Shown: positions 1-9,406, counted from the first letter of the stretch. The stretch: 64,000 bases of DNA from Mesorhizobium sp. (GCA_004017535.1 SAJS01000013.1:5878-69877), one strand, 5' to 3'. Made by a program: numbers and translations. The notes: generated by a model not told the origin, from the letters alone.

Positions 1-72
1 ATGATTCCATGATTCCATGATTCCATGATTCCATGATTCCATGATTCCATGATTCCATGATTCCATGATTCC
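1..72. repeat. Octanucleotide tandem repeat, 9 perfect copies of ATGATTCC
   Basis: Nine uninterrupted copies of the 8-bp unit ATGATTCC run from the window edge to the base before the LysR start codon; the array may extend further left. Each unit carries an ATG, and because 8 is not a multiple of 3 the ATGs fall in all three frames. Every one inside the array opens only a three-codon peptide (Met-Ile-Pro) closed by TGA. Only the ATG after the last unit opens a long frame. No Shine-Dalgarno sequence is present in the array, so copy number would change the distance between upstream signals and the LysR start rather than its reading frame. Confidence 0.95.
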
Positions 73-939
73 ATGATCCGCGATCTCGACACGACCCTCA
101 TCCGCACCTTCGTCATGACGGCCGACAAGGCCAGCATGACAGCGGCCGCTAACGCGCTTCACCTGACCCAAGGCGCGGTAAGCCAACAGATAAAGCGGCT
201 GGAAGAGGCGCTGGGGCAAAGCGTGTTCGAGCGTGACCGCCGTGGCCTGAAACTGACGCGGGTGGGTGAGCGGCTGCTCGACAAGGCCAGGCGCCTGCTG
301 CAGCTCAATGACGAGATCCTCGCCGAAATCAGGGGCGGGGTGGTCGCCGGACAGGTGCGGATCGGCGTGCCTTACGATCTCGTCGGCACGCTGCTGGCGC
401 CGGTGCTGAAAGCCTATGCCGAAGCCTACCCGCAGGTGGAGATTTCGCTGGTCTGCGCCTCCTCGCCGGAGCTCGCGGCTGCGTTGGCGGCGGGCACAAT
501 CGACCTCGCCGTCATCGAGGAGCGTGACCGCCCCAGCGCCGGCGAGTGCCTGCTCGTCGACCGGCTGGTCTGGGTCGGCGCCAGAGGCGGCTCGGCGCGC
601 CTGAAGCGGCCGCTGCCGGTTTCCATCGTCGCCGACACCTGCGCCTTTCGGCCGGCGGTGCTGGCGGCACTTGCCGAGCACGGGCTCGACTGGCGCACCG
701 TGTTCGAGAACGGCAACATCGACGCGACGACAGCGACGGTGCGCTCCGACCTTGCCGTGACCACCTGGCTTGCCTCGACGGTGCCGGCCGATCTCGACAT
801 CCTTTCAGATGCCGGCCTTCCGGCGCTGCCGAATTTCTCCGTCAACCTGCATCTGCCGAAACATGCCACCCAGCCGGCCGCGCAGGCTTTCGCCAGCCAT
901 ATCCGCGAAGGTCTTTCCCGCTATCGCCAGGCGGCGTGA
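73..939 (+). CDS. LysR-family transcriptional regulator
   Basis: 288-residue protein with the standard LysR layout: an N-terminal winged HTH (about residues 8-66, with the pattern TAAANALHLTQGAVSQQIKRL) followed by a periplasmic-binding-protein-like effector domain (about 95-285). Length is typical of the family. The start ATG is the tenth ATG in register with the preceding octamer array; all earlier in-frame ATGs are stopped at once, so this is the only possible ATG. No good ribosome-binding site precedes it, which is unusual. No divergent partner is visible because the gene lies at the window edge, so the target is unknown. Confidence 0.9.
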   Translation: MIRDLDTTLIRTFVMTADKASMTAAANALHLTQGAVSQQIKRLEEALGQSVFERDRRGLKLTRVGERLLDKARRLLQLNDEILAEIRGGVVAGQVRIGVPYDLVGTLLAPVLKAYAEAYPQVEISLVCASSPELAAALAAGTIDLAVIEERDRPSAGECLLVDRLVWVGARGGSARLKRPLPVSIVADTCAFRPAVLAALAEHGLDWRTVFENGNIDATTATVRSDLAVTTWLASTVPADLDILSDAGLPALPNFSVNLHLPKHATQPAAQAFASHIREGLSRYRQAA

Positions 940-993
940 ATATACTTTCTTTCCTCTCTCCCGCCTCGGCGGGCGCGAGGAAAAGCGCCGGCG

Positions 994-1644
994 CTACTTC
1001 CAGTTCTGGCGCCGTTCGAGCTCGGCTTGCGAAGGCTCCTGCTGGGCAAACGAGCCAGTGCGGATTTCGCCCGCGCGCTCATAGGTCGCCATGATGACGC
1101 CGGTGGTGGTGGCCTGCGATTTGACGAGCTTGAAGGCTGCCGGCACCGCGTTGTCCCCGAACAGCCGCTTGCCCTTGCCCAGCAGCAACGGGAAGGTCAT
1201 CAGCCGGATCTCGTCGATCAGCCCGTTTGCAAGCAGGGTCTGGATCAGATCACCGGAGCCCTGGATGAGCAGGTCGGGCCCGTCTTCCTGCTTGATCTCC
1301 TTAAGCCTGGCAACGATATCGGGCCCGAGCGACTGGGTGTTCTCCCAGGTCAGAGAATCGGGCCGATGCGTGGCCACATATTTGATCGCGGGGTTGAAAA
1401 CGTCGGCGATCGAATCCTTCTGATACGGCCAGTAGGCGGCGAAGATGTCGTAGGTTCTGCGGCCGAGCAGCAGGTCGAAGGGTTTGGAGAACAGTTCCTC
1501 CATTGCCGTGCCCGCTACCTCGTCGAAGTAGTGGAACGTCCAGCCGCCGAATTCGAAGCCGCCGACCGGATCCTCTTCCGGTCCGCCCGGCGCCTGCATG
1601 ACACCGTCGAGGCTTACGAAGGTGGCAGCGATGATCTTGCGCAT
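994..1644 (-). CDS. Dihydrofolate reductase family protein (RibD C-terminal domain)
   Basis: 216-residue single-domain protein starting MRKIIAATFVSLDGVMQAP, the classic opening of the RibD_C/DHFR-like reductases, with LLLGRRTYDIFAAYWP and a DLLIQGSGDLIQTL segment typical of the NADPH-binding fold. Members of this family reduce pteridine- or pyrimidine-like substrates; most stand-alone members, like this one, have no known substrate. The start at 1644 is chosen because an AAGGAG ribosome-binding site lies just upstream; a longer frame reaching 1710 has no such signal. It is tail-to-tail with the LysR gene and no neighbour suggests a pathway. Confidence 0.85.
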   Translation of the reverse strand: MRKIIAATFVSLDGVMQAPGGPEEDPVGGFEFGGWTFHYFDEVAGTAMEELFSKPFDLLLGRRTYDIFAAYWPYQKDSIADVFNPAIKYVATHRPDSLTWENTQSLGPDIVARLKEIKQEDGPDLLIQGSGDLIQTLLANGLIDEIRLMTFPLLLGKGKRLFGDNAVPAAFKLVKSQATTTGVIMATYERAGEIRTGSFAQQEPSQAELERRQNWK

Positions 1645-1753
1645 AGTCTTTCTCCTTTTGGCTGGTCCGCGCCCCTCACGGCCGGATTTCCAGCTAAGGA
1701 CGAACGGCAAGGCCGCTTTCCGACACGGCCCCGCGAATTTCTACCGCGTGTTG

Positions 1754-2584
1754 TCAGCGCGAATGGTGCGTGACGAGAAACCAGACATCGCCGAAGACGG
1801 CGGTGGCGGTGCGGTCGGGCGCCTTGTCTTCCCTAAGCCAGATCGAGCGGGTGCGCGCGGCGCGCTCCCGGGTCGGTATTTTCGCGCTAGGCTCGACAGT
1901 GGAGGCGCCGACGCAAGGGATGAACCAGGAGCCCATGAAGGGCCGGCACGCGAAGCCATTTTCCAGGCGGGTTATGAGGACCGCGAGGCCGACGGTTTCG
2001 GAGGGACGCCACGGAAAGATCATGCGGCCGCCGGGCTTCAGCGCTCCCAACCATGCGGCGGGCGGGGCGACGACGCCCGCATTGACATAGATGATGTCGG
2101 AGGGCGGCAGCGGATTGGCGACGGCGTCGCCCTGAACCACTTGGACGTTGGCGTACCGGGCAAGGTTTGCTTTGGCGCGCGCGGCAAGGTCGGCCTCCAG
2201 CTCGAAGGCGGTGACGCTGCCGCCCGGCTCGACCAGCTTAGACAGCAGCGCCGTGTAATACCCTGTGCCGGCGCCAATATGGGTGACAGCCTCGCCTGGC
2301 TTAGGCTCGACCTTGCCGAGCCACATGGCATGCAGGAGCGGCTCGCCATTGTTGATCCCCTTGTCGGCATCGAGCACGACGAGCACGTTCTGATAGATGT
2401 AGCCAGGATCGGCGCTCGGCGTCTCGAACCGGCCTTCTCCGGCAAAGACGGTCCATGGTCCCGGACCGAGAAAGGCCTCGCGCGGCACCGAGGCGAAGAC
2501 CTCCTCGATGCGCGGATCGGCTGAGCGGGCCTGCGCGGCCATCAGCCTGGCGTAGAATCTGCGGGCTTCGTCGGGTTCTGACAT
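1754..2584 (-). CDS. Protein-L-isoaspartate O-methyltransferase-like SAM methyltransferase
   Basis: 276 residues. An SAM-binding motif I, HIGAGTGYYTALL, lies at about residues 102-114, and motif post-I (VTAFELEADLA) follows, as in Pcm repair enzymes that methylate isoaspartyl residues in damaged proteins. The N-terminal part (DPRIEEVFASVPREAFLGPG) matches the conserved Pcm start region. The C-terminal extension after about residue 200 is longer than in E. coli Pcm, so a different methyl acceptor is possible. The next gene on the strand (mntH) ends 36 bp upstream; functional linkage is not evident. Confidence 0.75.
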   Translation of the reverse strand: MSEPDEARRFYARLMAAQARSADPRIEEVFASVPREAFLGPGPWTVFAGEGRFETPSADPGYIYQNVLVVLDADKGINNGEPLLHAMWLGKVEPKPGEAVTHIGAGTGYYTALLSKLVEPGGSVTAFELEADLAARAKANLARYANVQVVQGDAVANPLPPSDIIYVNAGVVAPPAAWLGALKPGGRMIFPWRPSETVGLAVLITRLENGFACRPFMGSWFIPCVGASTVEPSAKIPTRERAARTRSIWLREDKAPDRTATAVFGDVWFLVTHHSR

Positions 2585-2620
2585 AGCGCCAAGATAGCGC
2601 GTGCGGCTGGAATGTCGCGA

Positions 2621-3979
2621 TCAGCCGGCGAAGGTGTCGTAGAGCAGCTTGAAGTTCAGAACGAGGATGATTGCAGCCACCACCCAGGCCAGCGCCGCAA
2701 CGCCGCGCGGTATGGCGAAACTGCCCATCTTGTTCTTGTCCGACACGAACTGCACCAGCGGGATGACCGCGAAGGGCAGTTGCATCGACAGCACCACCTG
2801 GCTGAACACAAGCAACTCGGCCGTGCCTTTTTCGCCGTAGAGCGCGGTGACGACAACGACGGGGACGATGGCGATGCCGCGCGTCAGCAGGCGCCGCGCC
2901 CATTGCGGGATGCGCAGGCGCAGAAAGCCTTCCATCACGATCTGGCCGGCAAGCGTCGCGGTGACCGTCGAGTTGAGGCCAGAGGCCAGCAGGGCGACGG
3001 CGAACAGGATCGAGGCGATGCTGAGGCCGAGAAGCGGCGACAGCAGCTCGAAGGCCTGGCCGATCTCGGCGACGTCGTGATGGCCGGTGTTGTGGAAAGC
3101 GACTGCCGCGACGATCAGGATCGAAGCGTTGACGAACAGCGCCAGGATCAGCGCGATGGTCGAATCCGTCGTCGCCCATTTGATGGCATCGCGCTTGCCG
3201 GTCTCGGTGCGCTCATAGGCGCGGGTCTGCACGATCGAGGAATGCAGATAGAGGTTATGTGGCATGACCGTGGCGCCGATGATGCCGATGGCGATGTAGA
3301 GCATCGCCGGATTGGTGACGATCTGCGATGACGGCACGAACATCGAATGCAGGATCGTGCCTGCCGGCGGCGCGGCGACGAAGATCTGAATGGCAAAACA
3401 GCCGAAGATGATGATGAGCAGCGCGACGACGAAGGCCTCGAGATAGCGGAAGCCCCTGTTCATCAGCAGCAGCACCAGGAAGGCGTCGAGCGCGGTGAGG
3501 ATGGCGCCGCCGATCAGCGGGATGCCGAACAGAAGCTGCAGCGCGATCGCCGTGCCGATGACCTCGGCGAGGTCGCAGGCGATGATCGCCAGCTCGCAGG
3601 CGATCCAGAGCACCAGATTGACGGGGCGCGGATAATAGGCGCGGCAAGCCTGGGCGAGGTCGCGGCCGGTGGCGATGCCGAGACGGGCGGCGAGCGCCTG
3701 CAGCAGGATGGCCATCAGGTTCGACAGCATGATGACGAAAAGCAGCGTGTAGCCGAACCGGGCGCCACCGGCGAGGTCCGTCGCCCAGTTGCCCGGGTCC
3801 ATATAGCCGACAGAAACCATGTAGCCCGGCCCCATGAAGGCAAATAGGCGGCGGAACCAGACGCCAGTCCGCGGCACCGCGATCGAGGCGTTCACCTCGC
3901 GCAGGCTGAGTTGCTCGTCGTCCGGCCTGTCGAATCGCCACGCGGGTCGGGCTACGGTTGCTGCATCGGCGTCGGACAT
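2621..3979 (-). CDS. mntH: Nramp-family Mn2+/H+ symporter MntH
   Basis: 452-residue membrane protein with about eleven hydrophobic segments. The two metal-binding signatures of Nramp transporters are intact: DPGN in TM1 (about residues 61-64) and MPHN in TM6 (about 239-242). Family members import Mn2+ (and Fe2+) with protons across the inner membrane. The start at 3979 (MSDADAATV) agrees with family length; a frame reaching 4036 adds a non-conserved stretch. It is divergent from mntR, and the shared intergenic region carries an AT-rich dyad, so repression by Mn-bound MntR is expected. Confidence 0.93.
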   Translation of the reverse strand: MSDADAATVARPAWRFDRPDDEQLSLREVNASIAVPRTGVWFRRLFAFMGPGYMVSVGYMDPGNWATDLAGGARFGYTLLFVIMLSNLMAILLQALAARLGIATGRDLAQACRAYYPRPVNLVLWIACELAIIACDLAEVIGTAIALQLLFGIPLIGGAILTALDAFLVLLLMNRGFRYLEAFVVALLIIIFGCFAIQIFVAAPPAGTILHSMFVPSSQIVTNPAMLYIAIGIIGATVMPHNLYLHSSIVQTRAYERTETGKRDAIKWATTDSTIALILALFVNASILIVAAVAFHNTGHHDVAEIGQAFELLSPLLGLSIASILFAVALLASGLNSTVTATLAGQIVMEGFLRLRIPQWARRLLTRGIAIVPVVVVTALYGEKGTAELLVFSQVVLSMQLPFAVIPLVQFVSDKNKMGSFAIPRGVAALAWVVAAIILVLNFKLLYDTFAG

Positions 3980-4203
3980 AGGGATTTCCGTTGGAACGTA
4001 TCGGACGTGCCCCTTATCTATGCCACAGCTCAACATTATGCAATATGCTATATTTCATTGATCATGCTTTCGTGATCCGTGGGAGCAAGCTCCGGGGCGG
4101 GCGGCGGAAACGCCGGTTGCGCCCGCGCGGGAATGCAAATAAACGGCCGGGTCATCACGGGTTTCGTGCTATGGATGCGATCCCGATTCAGGAGGAGCGC
4201 ATA
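3980..4203. promoter_or_regulatory. Divergent mntH/mntR control region with candidate MntR operator
   Basis: The 224-bp gap between divergent mntH and mntR contains an AT-rich imperfect dyad at about 4032-4055, with half-sites AACATTAT and GCTATATT. These resemble the E. coli MntR box halves (AACATAGC / GCTATGTT), but the spacer is about 3 bp longer. It sits 50-75 bp upstream of the mntH start, where a repressor would cover the promoter. The half-site match is seen; the function is inferred from the adjacent mntR gene. Confidence 0.45.
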
Positions 4204-4662
4204 TTGGCGCTTAGGAACAAACCAGTTCGACGCGAGGAGCCGCTTCCCGATGCCGAAATCCATTCGGAAGGATTCCGGCAGCAGCGCCAGGCGCGCCGAA
4301 GCGCGCTGGTCGAGGACTATGTCGAGCTGATCGCCGACCTGATCGAGGATGGCAACGAGGCGCGGCAGGTGGATATCGCGGCAAGGCTCGGCGTTGCGCA
4401 GCCGACGGTTGCCAAGATGCTGACCAGGCTTTGCGCCGACGGGCTGGTCTCGCGAAAGCCCTATCGCGGCGTGTTCCTGACCGAGACCGGCCGCAAGGTC
4501 GCGGAGGAAAGCCGCATCCGCCACCAGACCGTGGAAGCCTTCCTGCGCTCGCTGGGCGTCAGCGCCGAGACGGCGCGCATCGACGCCGAAGGCATTGAGC
4601 ACCATGTCAGCGCCGAAACGCTGGACGCTTTCCGCCGAGCAATGACTCACCGCCAGGCTTAG
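4204..4662 (+). CDS. mntR: Manganese-responsive repressor MntR (DtxR family)
   Basis: 152 residues, matching E. coli MntR in length and layout: an N-terminal winged HTH ([20 protein letters not shown]) and a C-terminal dimerisation/metal domain. The metal-site region ESRIRHQ and [10 protein letters not shown] supplies the expected Glu/His ligands. The start is set by sequence: AGGAGG at 4190-4195 lies 8 bp upstream of a TTG at 4204, and the resulting product has the family length; an in-frame ATG at 4171 lacks a ribosome-binding site. It senses Mn2+ and should repress the divergent mntH. Confidence 0.88.
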   Translation: MALRNKPVRREEPLPDAEIHSEGFRQQRQARRSALVEDYVELIADLIEDGNEARQVDIAARLGVAQPTVAKMLTRLCADGLVSRKPYRGVFLTETGRKVAEESRIRHQTVEAFLRSLGVSAETARIDAEGIEHHVSAETLDAFRRAMTHRQA

Positions 4663-4758
4663 CTCCCCGGTTCCCATCGCGCGTGTTGACGCGGAACCTA
4701 CGCATCCCGGCCGCATTACCTCCGACATCGCGCGATTATCGCGTTTAGGGAGGAAGCA

Positions 4759-4947
4759 ATGGGCATCGAACAGGCACCAACCGCCAAGGGAAAGCAGGCG
4801 GCCAGCGGATTGCGGCAGGCGGCCGCCGGAGACGAGCGCAAGACCGAGGCAGAGACCGGCCATCCGCTGAAGAAGGGCGCTGCACGTTTCGAGGAGCGGT
4901 CGAAAAGTTCGGACGGCAAGAGCGCCGGCGCCAAGCAGAAAAGCTGA
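4759..4947 (+). CDS. Small basic hypothetical protein
   Basis: 62-residue hydrophilic protein, rich in Lys, Gly, Ala, Glu and Ser, without hydrophobic segments or a recognisable domain; it is likely disordered. A strong AGGGAGGA ribosome-binding site 4-5 bp before the ATG supports translation. The composition (many Lys/Glu, GKS/KGAA motifs) recalls small alphaproteobacterial nucleoid or stress proteins, but no family is recognised. It stands alone between mntR and the metallopeptidase gene. Confidence 0.6.
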   Translation: MGIEQAPTAKGKQAASGLRQAAAGDERKTEAETGHPLKKGAARFEERSKSSDGKSAGAKQKS

Positions 4948-5123
4948 GGTTTTCAGCCGGTTTATCGGGAGTGGAAATTAACCAGCCGATCGGAGTTTCC
5001 TCCGGCCCACGCATTTTTAGGGCGCGAAAAATTCTGTGACTTGGGCTGGCCGTTGCGATAGGTGTCAGCGCGGGGCGGTCGCGGGCCAGCCCCTCCAGGA
5101 CATTCGCATTGCGAGGAGTTGCC

Positions 5124-6038
5124 ATGCTTTGGAGAGGCCGTCGTCAGAGCGACAACATCGAGGACGAGCGCAGCGACAGCGGCGGTGGCGGCGGATTGGG
5201 TGGTGGCGGTCAGTTCCGCGTCCCGATCGGCGGCCGCACCGGCGGTGGCGGCAGCATCCTGCTGGTCATCCTGGTCGTGCTGGCGGGATGGTATTTCGGC
5301 TTCGATCCGTCGCAGATCCTGGGTGGCGGCGACGGTGGGCTGCTGCCGGGCGGCGGCGACCAGATCACCGAGACACAGGACAATGGCAACGCGCCCGCCA
5401 ATGACGAGATGAAGCAGTTCGTCGCGACCGTGCTTGCCGACACCGAGGACACCTGGACCGGCATTTTCAAATCTCAGGGGTTGACCTACGAGGACCCCAA
5501 GCTGGTGCTGTTCAGCGGCCAGGTTCGTTCGGCTTGCGGCTTCGCTTCGGCGGCGGCCGGGCCGTTCTACTGCCCGGGCGATCACAAGGTCTATCTCGAC
5601 ATGACCTTCTTCCAGCAGCTCGACCAGCAATTCGGCGCTTCCGGCGAGTTTGCGCGCGCTTATGTGGTGGCGCATGAGATAGGTCATCACGTGCAGAACC
5701 TCACCGGCATCATGGGCAAGTTCAACCAGATGCGGCAGGGCATGAGCGAGGCCGACGCCAACCAGCTGTCGGTGCGTATCGAACTTCAGGCCGATTGCTT
5801 CGCCGGTGTCTGGGCGCATTTCACCCAGCAGAAGGGCATTTTGGAGCAGGGCGACATCGAAAGCGCGTTGAACGCGGCCAAGCAGATCGGCGACGATACG
5901 CTGCAGAAGAAGATGCAGGGCTATGTCGTGCCGGAAAGCTTCAACCATGGCACTTCGCAGCAGCGGCAGACATGGCTGGCCCGTGGCTTCAAGAGCGGCA
6001 AGCTGTCCGACTGCAACACGATGAGCGGTCCTATCTGA
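5124..6038 (+). CDS. Putative neutral zinc metallopeptidase (YpfJ family)
   Basis: 304 residues: a short basic N-terminus, a Gly-rich linker (about 18-43), one membrane segment (about 44-57), a second Gly-rich stretch, then a catalytic domain with the zinc-binding HEIGHH motif at about 184-189 and a downstream QADCFAGVWA segment that supplies the third ligand. This is the PF04228 family of membrane-anchored peptidases with unknown substrates. The ATG at 5124 is chosen over a TTG at 5109 because GAGGAG sits 5 bp before it. Confidence 0.88.
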   Translation: MLWRGRRQSDNIEDERSDSGGGGGLGGGGQFRVPIGGRTGGGGSILLVILVVLAGWYFGFDPSQILGGGDGGLLPGGGDQITETQDNGNAPANDEMKQFVATVLADTEDTWTGIFKSQGLTYEDPKLVLFSGQVRSACGFASAAAGPFYCPGDHKVYLDMTFFQQLDQQFGASGEFARAYVVAHEIGHHVQNLTGIMGKFNQMRQGMSEADANQLSVRIELQADCFAGVWAHFTQQKGILEQGDIESALNAAKQIGDDTLQKKMQGYVVPESFNHGTSQQRQTWLARGFKSGKLSDCNTMSGPI

Positions 6039-6130
6039 GGTGGCGCTTCCACTTCTTTTCGGGTGACGATTCTTGATCGGATGCAGCTGGCAAGTGGTGT
6101 CAGCATGAGACGTTTGCGTTCGTTCGCGGA

Positions 6131-6159
6131 TTGTTCCCGGCGCTGACCTCGCTTATAAG
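6131..6159 (+). promoter_or_regulatory. Candidate sigma-70 promoter of the MFS pump gene
   Basis: TTGTTC at 6131-6136 and TATAAG at 6154-6159 are separated by exactly 17 bp, about 45 bp upstream of the MFS start codon. A CCGCCC/GGGCGG hairpin follows in the presumed leader (about 6168-6187), close to the ribosome-binding site. Sequence match only. Confidence 0.45.
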
Positions 6160-6203
6160 GTCCGTCCCGCCCGTGCCCCAGGGCGGATGAGGAGTTTGTC
6201 ACC

Positions 6204-7475
6204 ATGATCGACCCGAAAACCGCCAAGCGGGGCCTCGCGCTTGTTTTCACGACCCTTTTGCTCGACATCATCGGCTTCGGCATCATCATGCCGGTGCTGC
6301 CGGCCTATCTCGAGGAACTGAGCGGCGTCAGCGTCAGCGAGGCCGCGATAGAGGGCGGCTGGCTGTTCTTCGTTTATGCGGCGATGCAGTTCTTCTTCGC
6401 GCCGATCATTGGCGGGTTGAGCGACCGCTTCGGGCGCCGGCCGGTCCTGCTGGCCTCGGTGCTGACCTTCTCGATCGACAATCTGATCTGCGCCATCGCC
6501 TGGTCCTATCCGATGCTGTTCATCGGCCGCGTGCTCGCCGGCATTTCCGGCGCCAGCTATTCGACGACATCGGCCTTCATCGCCGACATCTCGAATGACG
6601 AGAACCGGGCGAAGAATTTCGGCCTGCTCGGCATCGCCTTCGGCGTCGGCTTCGTCATTGGCCCGGTGCTGGGCGGGGTGCTCGGCACGTTCGGGCCGCG
6701 TGTGCCGTTCTATTTTGCCGCGGCGCTTGCCTTCGTGAATTTCCTGATCGCGATGGTCTTCCTGCCCGAAACGCTGGACGAAAAACACCGCCGGCCCTTC
6801 GAGTGGAAGCGCGCCAATCCGGTCGGCACGCTGATGCAGATGCGCAATTATCCGGGCATCGGCTGGATCGGGCTGGTGTTCTTCCTGATGACGCTCGGCC
6901 ACATGATGTATCCGGCGGTCTGGGCGTTCGTCTCCAACTACCGCTATGGCTGGAACCAGCAGCAGATCGGCTTCTCGCTCGGCGCCTTCGGCCTGTGCGG
7001 CGCCATCATCATGGCGACGGTGCTGCCGCGGATCATTCCGAAACTCGGCGAGTGGCAGACGGCGGCAATCGGGCTGACCTTCACCGCGCTCGGCGCCTTC
7101 GGCTATGCGTTCGCGACGCAAGGCTGGATGGTCTATGCGGTGATCGTTGCCGGATGTCTGGAGGCGCTGGCCGATCCGCCGCTGAGGAGTCTCGCCGCCG
7201 CCAAGGTGCCGCCTTCGGCGCAAGGCGAATTGCAGGGCGCGATGACCTCGATCTTCTCGATCACCTCGATCATCACGCCGCTGCTCTACACAGCGATCTT
7301 TTCCTGGTTCACGAGCCCGACCGCACCGGTCGTATTCGGCGGCGCGCCCTATGTGCTCGGCGCGATTTTCCTGACGCTGGCGGTCATCGTCTTCGTGACG
7401 AAAGTAGCCAGGCCGACGCCGAAGGAAGTCGAGCGCATGCACACGCAGGAAGCAGCGGTGACGGACGCGGCTTAG
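6204..7475 (+). CDS. TetA-like MFS drug/H+ antiporter
   Basis: 423 residues with twelve predicted hydrophobic segments. MFS motif A is well kept in the loop after TM2 ([14 protein letters not shown]), and TM1 carries [16 protein letters not shown], the hallmark of the TetA(A/B/C)-type DHA1 family. Chromosomal rhizobial members of this family are usually general efflux pumps; resistance to tetracycline cannot be inferred from sequence. No TetR-type repressor is adjacent, unlike true tet determinants. It ends 13 bp from the convergent carA stop codon. Confidence 0.88.
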   Translation: MIDPKTAKRGLALVFTTLLLDIIGFGIIMPVLPAYLEELSGVSVSEAAIEGGWLFFVYAAMQFFFAPIIGGLSDRFGRRPVLLASVLTFSIDNLICAIAWSYPMLFIGRVLAGISGASYSTTSAFIADISNDENRAKNFGLLGIAFGVGFVIGPVLGGVLGTFGPRVPFYFAAALAFVNFLIAMVFLPETLDEKHRRPFEWKRANPVGTLMQMRNYPGIGWIGLVFFLMTLGHMMYPAVWAFVSNYRYGWNQQQIGFSLGAFGLCGAIIMATVLPRIIPKLGEWQTAAIGLTFTALGAFGYAFATQGWMVYAVIVAGCLEALADPPLRSLAAAKVPPSAQGELQGAMTSIFSITSIITPLLYTAIFSWFTSPTAPVVFGGAPYVLGAIFLTLAVIVFVTKVARPTPKEVERMHTQEAAVTDAA

Positions 7476-7488
7476 GCTTGTGGTTGAG

Positions 7489-8694
7489 TTAGGCGCGCTC
7501 TGCCATCGCTTCCTCACCGCGCCGCTCGCGGATCAGGTTGACGAAGCGACGGAAGAGGTAATGCGAATCCTGCGGGCCGGGCGAGGCTTCGGGATGATGC
7601 TGGACCGAGAACACTGGCCGGCCGGTGAGCGCGATGCCGCAATTCGAGCCGTCGAAGAGAGAGACATGCGTTTCCTCGACGCCTTCGGGCAGCGAGTCGG
7701 CGTCAACGGAGAAACCGTGGTTCATCGAGACGATCTCGACCTTTCCGGTGGTGTGGTCCTTGACCGGATGGTTGGCGCCGTGGTGGCCCTGATGCATCTT
7801 CTCGGTCTTGCCGCCGAGCGCCAGCGCCAGCATCTGATGGCCGAGGCAGATGCCGAACACCGGAATGTCGGTCTTCAAGAGGTTCTGGATCACCGGCACG
7901 GCATACTCGCCGGTCGCTTCCGGGTCGCCCGGGCCGTTGGACAGGAAAATGCCGTCCGGCTGCATGGCCAGGATCTCCTCCGCGCCGGTCTTGGCCGGCA
8001 CGACGGTGACCTTGGCGCCCAGGCCCGCAAGCAGGCGCAGGATGTTGCGCTTGACGCCGTAGTCGATGGCCACGACATGCATCGACGGCGCGTCCTGCTC
8101 GCCATAGCCCTCGTTCCACACCCACGGCGTCTCGCGCCACACCGAGGATTGGCCCGACGTGACCTCCTTGGCGAGATCGAGGCCGATCAGGCCCGACCAG
8201 GCAGCCGCCTGCCGCTTCAGGTCCTCAATGTCGAAGATGCCGTCGGGCGCATGCGCGATGACGGCATTGGGCATGCCCTTCTCGCGGATCAACACGGTCA
8301 GCGCGCGGGTGTCGATGCCGGACAGCGCGACGATGCCGCGCCGCTTCAGCCACTGGTCGAGATGGCCAGCGGCGCGATAGTTGGACGGGTCGGTGACATT
8401 GGCCTTGAAGATGGCGCCGACAGCGCCGGCGCGGGCCGCGGGATGCAAGTCCTCGATATCCTCGTCATTGGTGCCGACATTGCCGATATGCGGGAAGGTG
8501 AAGGTGACGATCTGGCCGGCATAGGAGGGATCGGTGAGGATCTCCTCGTAACCGGTCAGCGCCGTGTTGAAGCACACTTCCGCGACGGCCGATCCGGTGG
8601 CGCCGAGACCGCGGCCCTCGATCACCGTGCCGTCGGCGAGCACCAGCAGGGCGGTCGGCTTTTCGGTGGCCCAGGGGGCGGTGGTTGTGGCCAT
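7489..8694 (-). CDS. carA: Carbamoyl-phosphate synthase small subunit CarA
   Basis: 401 residues. The N-terminal CPSase small-chain domain (about 15-150) is followed by a class I glutamine amidotransferase with the nucleophile Cys in GICLGHQ (C283) and the His-Pro-Glu triad segment QHHPEA (about 365-370). The enzyme hydrolyses glutamine and passes ammonia to CarB to make carbamoyl phosphate for arginine and pyrimidines. A CAGGAG ribosome-binding site precedes the ATG. carB is not in the window, which is common in Rhizobiales where the two genes are separated. Confidence 0.97.
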   Translation of the reverse strand: MATTTAPWATEKPTALLVLADGTVIEGRGLGATGSAVAEVCFNTALTGYEEILTDPSYAGQIVTFTFPHIGNVGTNDEDIEDLHPAARAGAVGAIFKANVTDPSNYRAAGHLDQWLKRRGIVALSGIDTRALTVLIREKGMPNAVIAHAPDGIFDIEDLKRQAAAWSGLIGLDLAKEVTSGQSSVWRETPWVWNEGYGEQDAPSMHVVAIDYGVKRNILRLLAGLGAKVTVVPAKTGAEEILAMQPDGIFLSNGPGDPEATGEYAVPVIQNLLKTDIPVFGICLGHQMLALALGGKTEKMHQGHHGANHPVKDHTTGKVEIVSMNHGFSVDADSLPEGVEETHVSLFDGSNCGIALTGRPVFSVQHHPEASPGPQDSHYLFRRFVNLIRERRGEEAMAERA

Positions 8695-8956
8695 GGCGGC
8701 ACTCCTGTCAGGCGCTGCGACTGGTCAACGGGACCACTCGCGCAGCAAAGCGCGCGAAGCAGGATTTCCCAGCCTCCGCGCGTCAACTCATTGTCTCATG
8801 CAGGACCGAGTACATAGGCGAAGGCACCCGAACGGTCAATGCGGACACCACCAGCCAGCTCTGATTTCCATTCCTCCAGCAATATCAGCGGCTTGTCGGA
8901 ATTTGCGTTGCCCGTTCGGCGAAGCTATTGTCCGCCGCATTCGAAGGAGAAGCATA
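8695..8956. promoter_or_regulatory. Divergent carA / yqeY promoter region
   Basis: This gap separates divergent carA and yqeY. On the minus strand TTGACG (8786-8781) lies 17 bp from CCTGCT (8763-8758), a fair -35 with a poor -10, placed about 65 bp before carA. No convincing attenuator, leader peptide or ArgR/PyrR-type site was seen. The yqeY side has only a weak match. Confidence 0.3.
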
Positions 8957-9406
8957 ATGCGCGAGAAAATCGCCGAATCCATGAAGAGCGCGATGAAGGC
9001 GCAGGACAAGCACCGCCTGCCGACGCTACGGCTGATCCAGGCCGCCATCCACGACCGGGATATCGCCAATCGCGGCGCCGGCAAGCCGCCGGCGAGCGAG
9101 GAGGAGATCCTGCAGATCCTCGCCAAGATGGTGAAGCAGCGCGAGGAATCGGCCAAGGCGTTCGAGGACGGCAAGCGGCCGGAACTGGCGGCGCAGGAGC
9201 GCGGCGAGATGGAGATCATCCGCGAATTCCTGCCGACGCAGCTCGACGAGGCGGCGATCCAAGCCGCGGCGCGCGAGGCGATCGCGGCGACGGGCGCCGC
9301 CAGCCAGAAGGACATGGGCAAGGTGATCGGCGCGCTGAAGCAGAAATATGCCGGCCAGATGGACTTTGCCAAGGCGAGCGCCATCATCAAGGGGCTGCTG
9401 CAGTAG
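8957..9406 (+). CDS. GatB/YqeY domain-containing protein
   Basis: 149-residue protein that consists of the YqeY domain, also found as the C-terminal tRNA-binding part of GatB. It starts with the conserved MREKIAESMKSAMKAQDKHR segment. Stand-alone YqeY proteins are widespread in bacteria, often beside dnaG and rpoD, and may take part in tRNA-dependent amidation; direct function is unproven. GAAGGAGA upstream of the ATG supports this start. Here it is divergent from carA and lies about 9 kb before dnaG. Confidence 0.93.
   Translation: MREKIAESMKSAMKAQDKHRLPTLRLIQAAIHDRDIANRGAGKPPASEEEILQILAKMVKQREESAKAFEDGKRPELAAQERGEMEIIREFLPTQLDEAAIQAAAREAIAATGAASQKDMGKVIGALKQKYAGQMDFAKASAIIKGLLQ

Noticed and set aside
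1-72. CRISPR array
   Set aside because: The repeat unit is only 8 bp, with no spacers and no cas genes nearby; it is a simple tandem repeat.
6204-7475. Acquired tetracycline resistance determinant
   Set aside because: The MFS protein belongs to the TetA-like branch, but there is no tetR next to it and no mobile element; chromosomal members of this branch are common in rhizobia.
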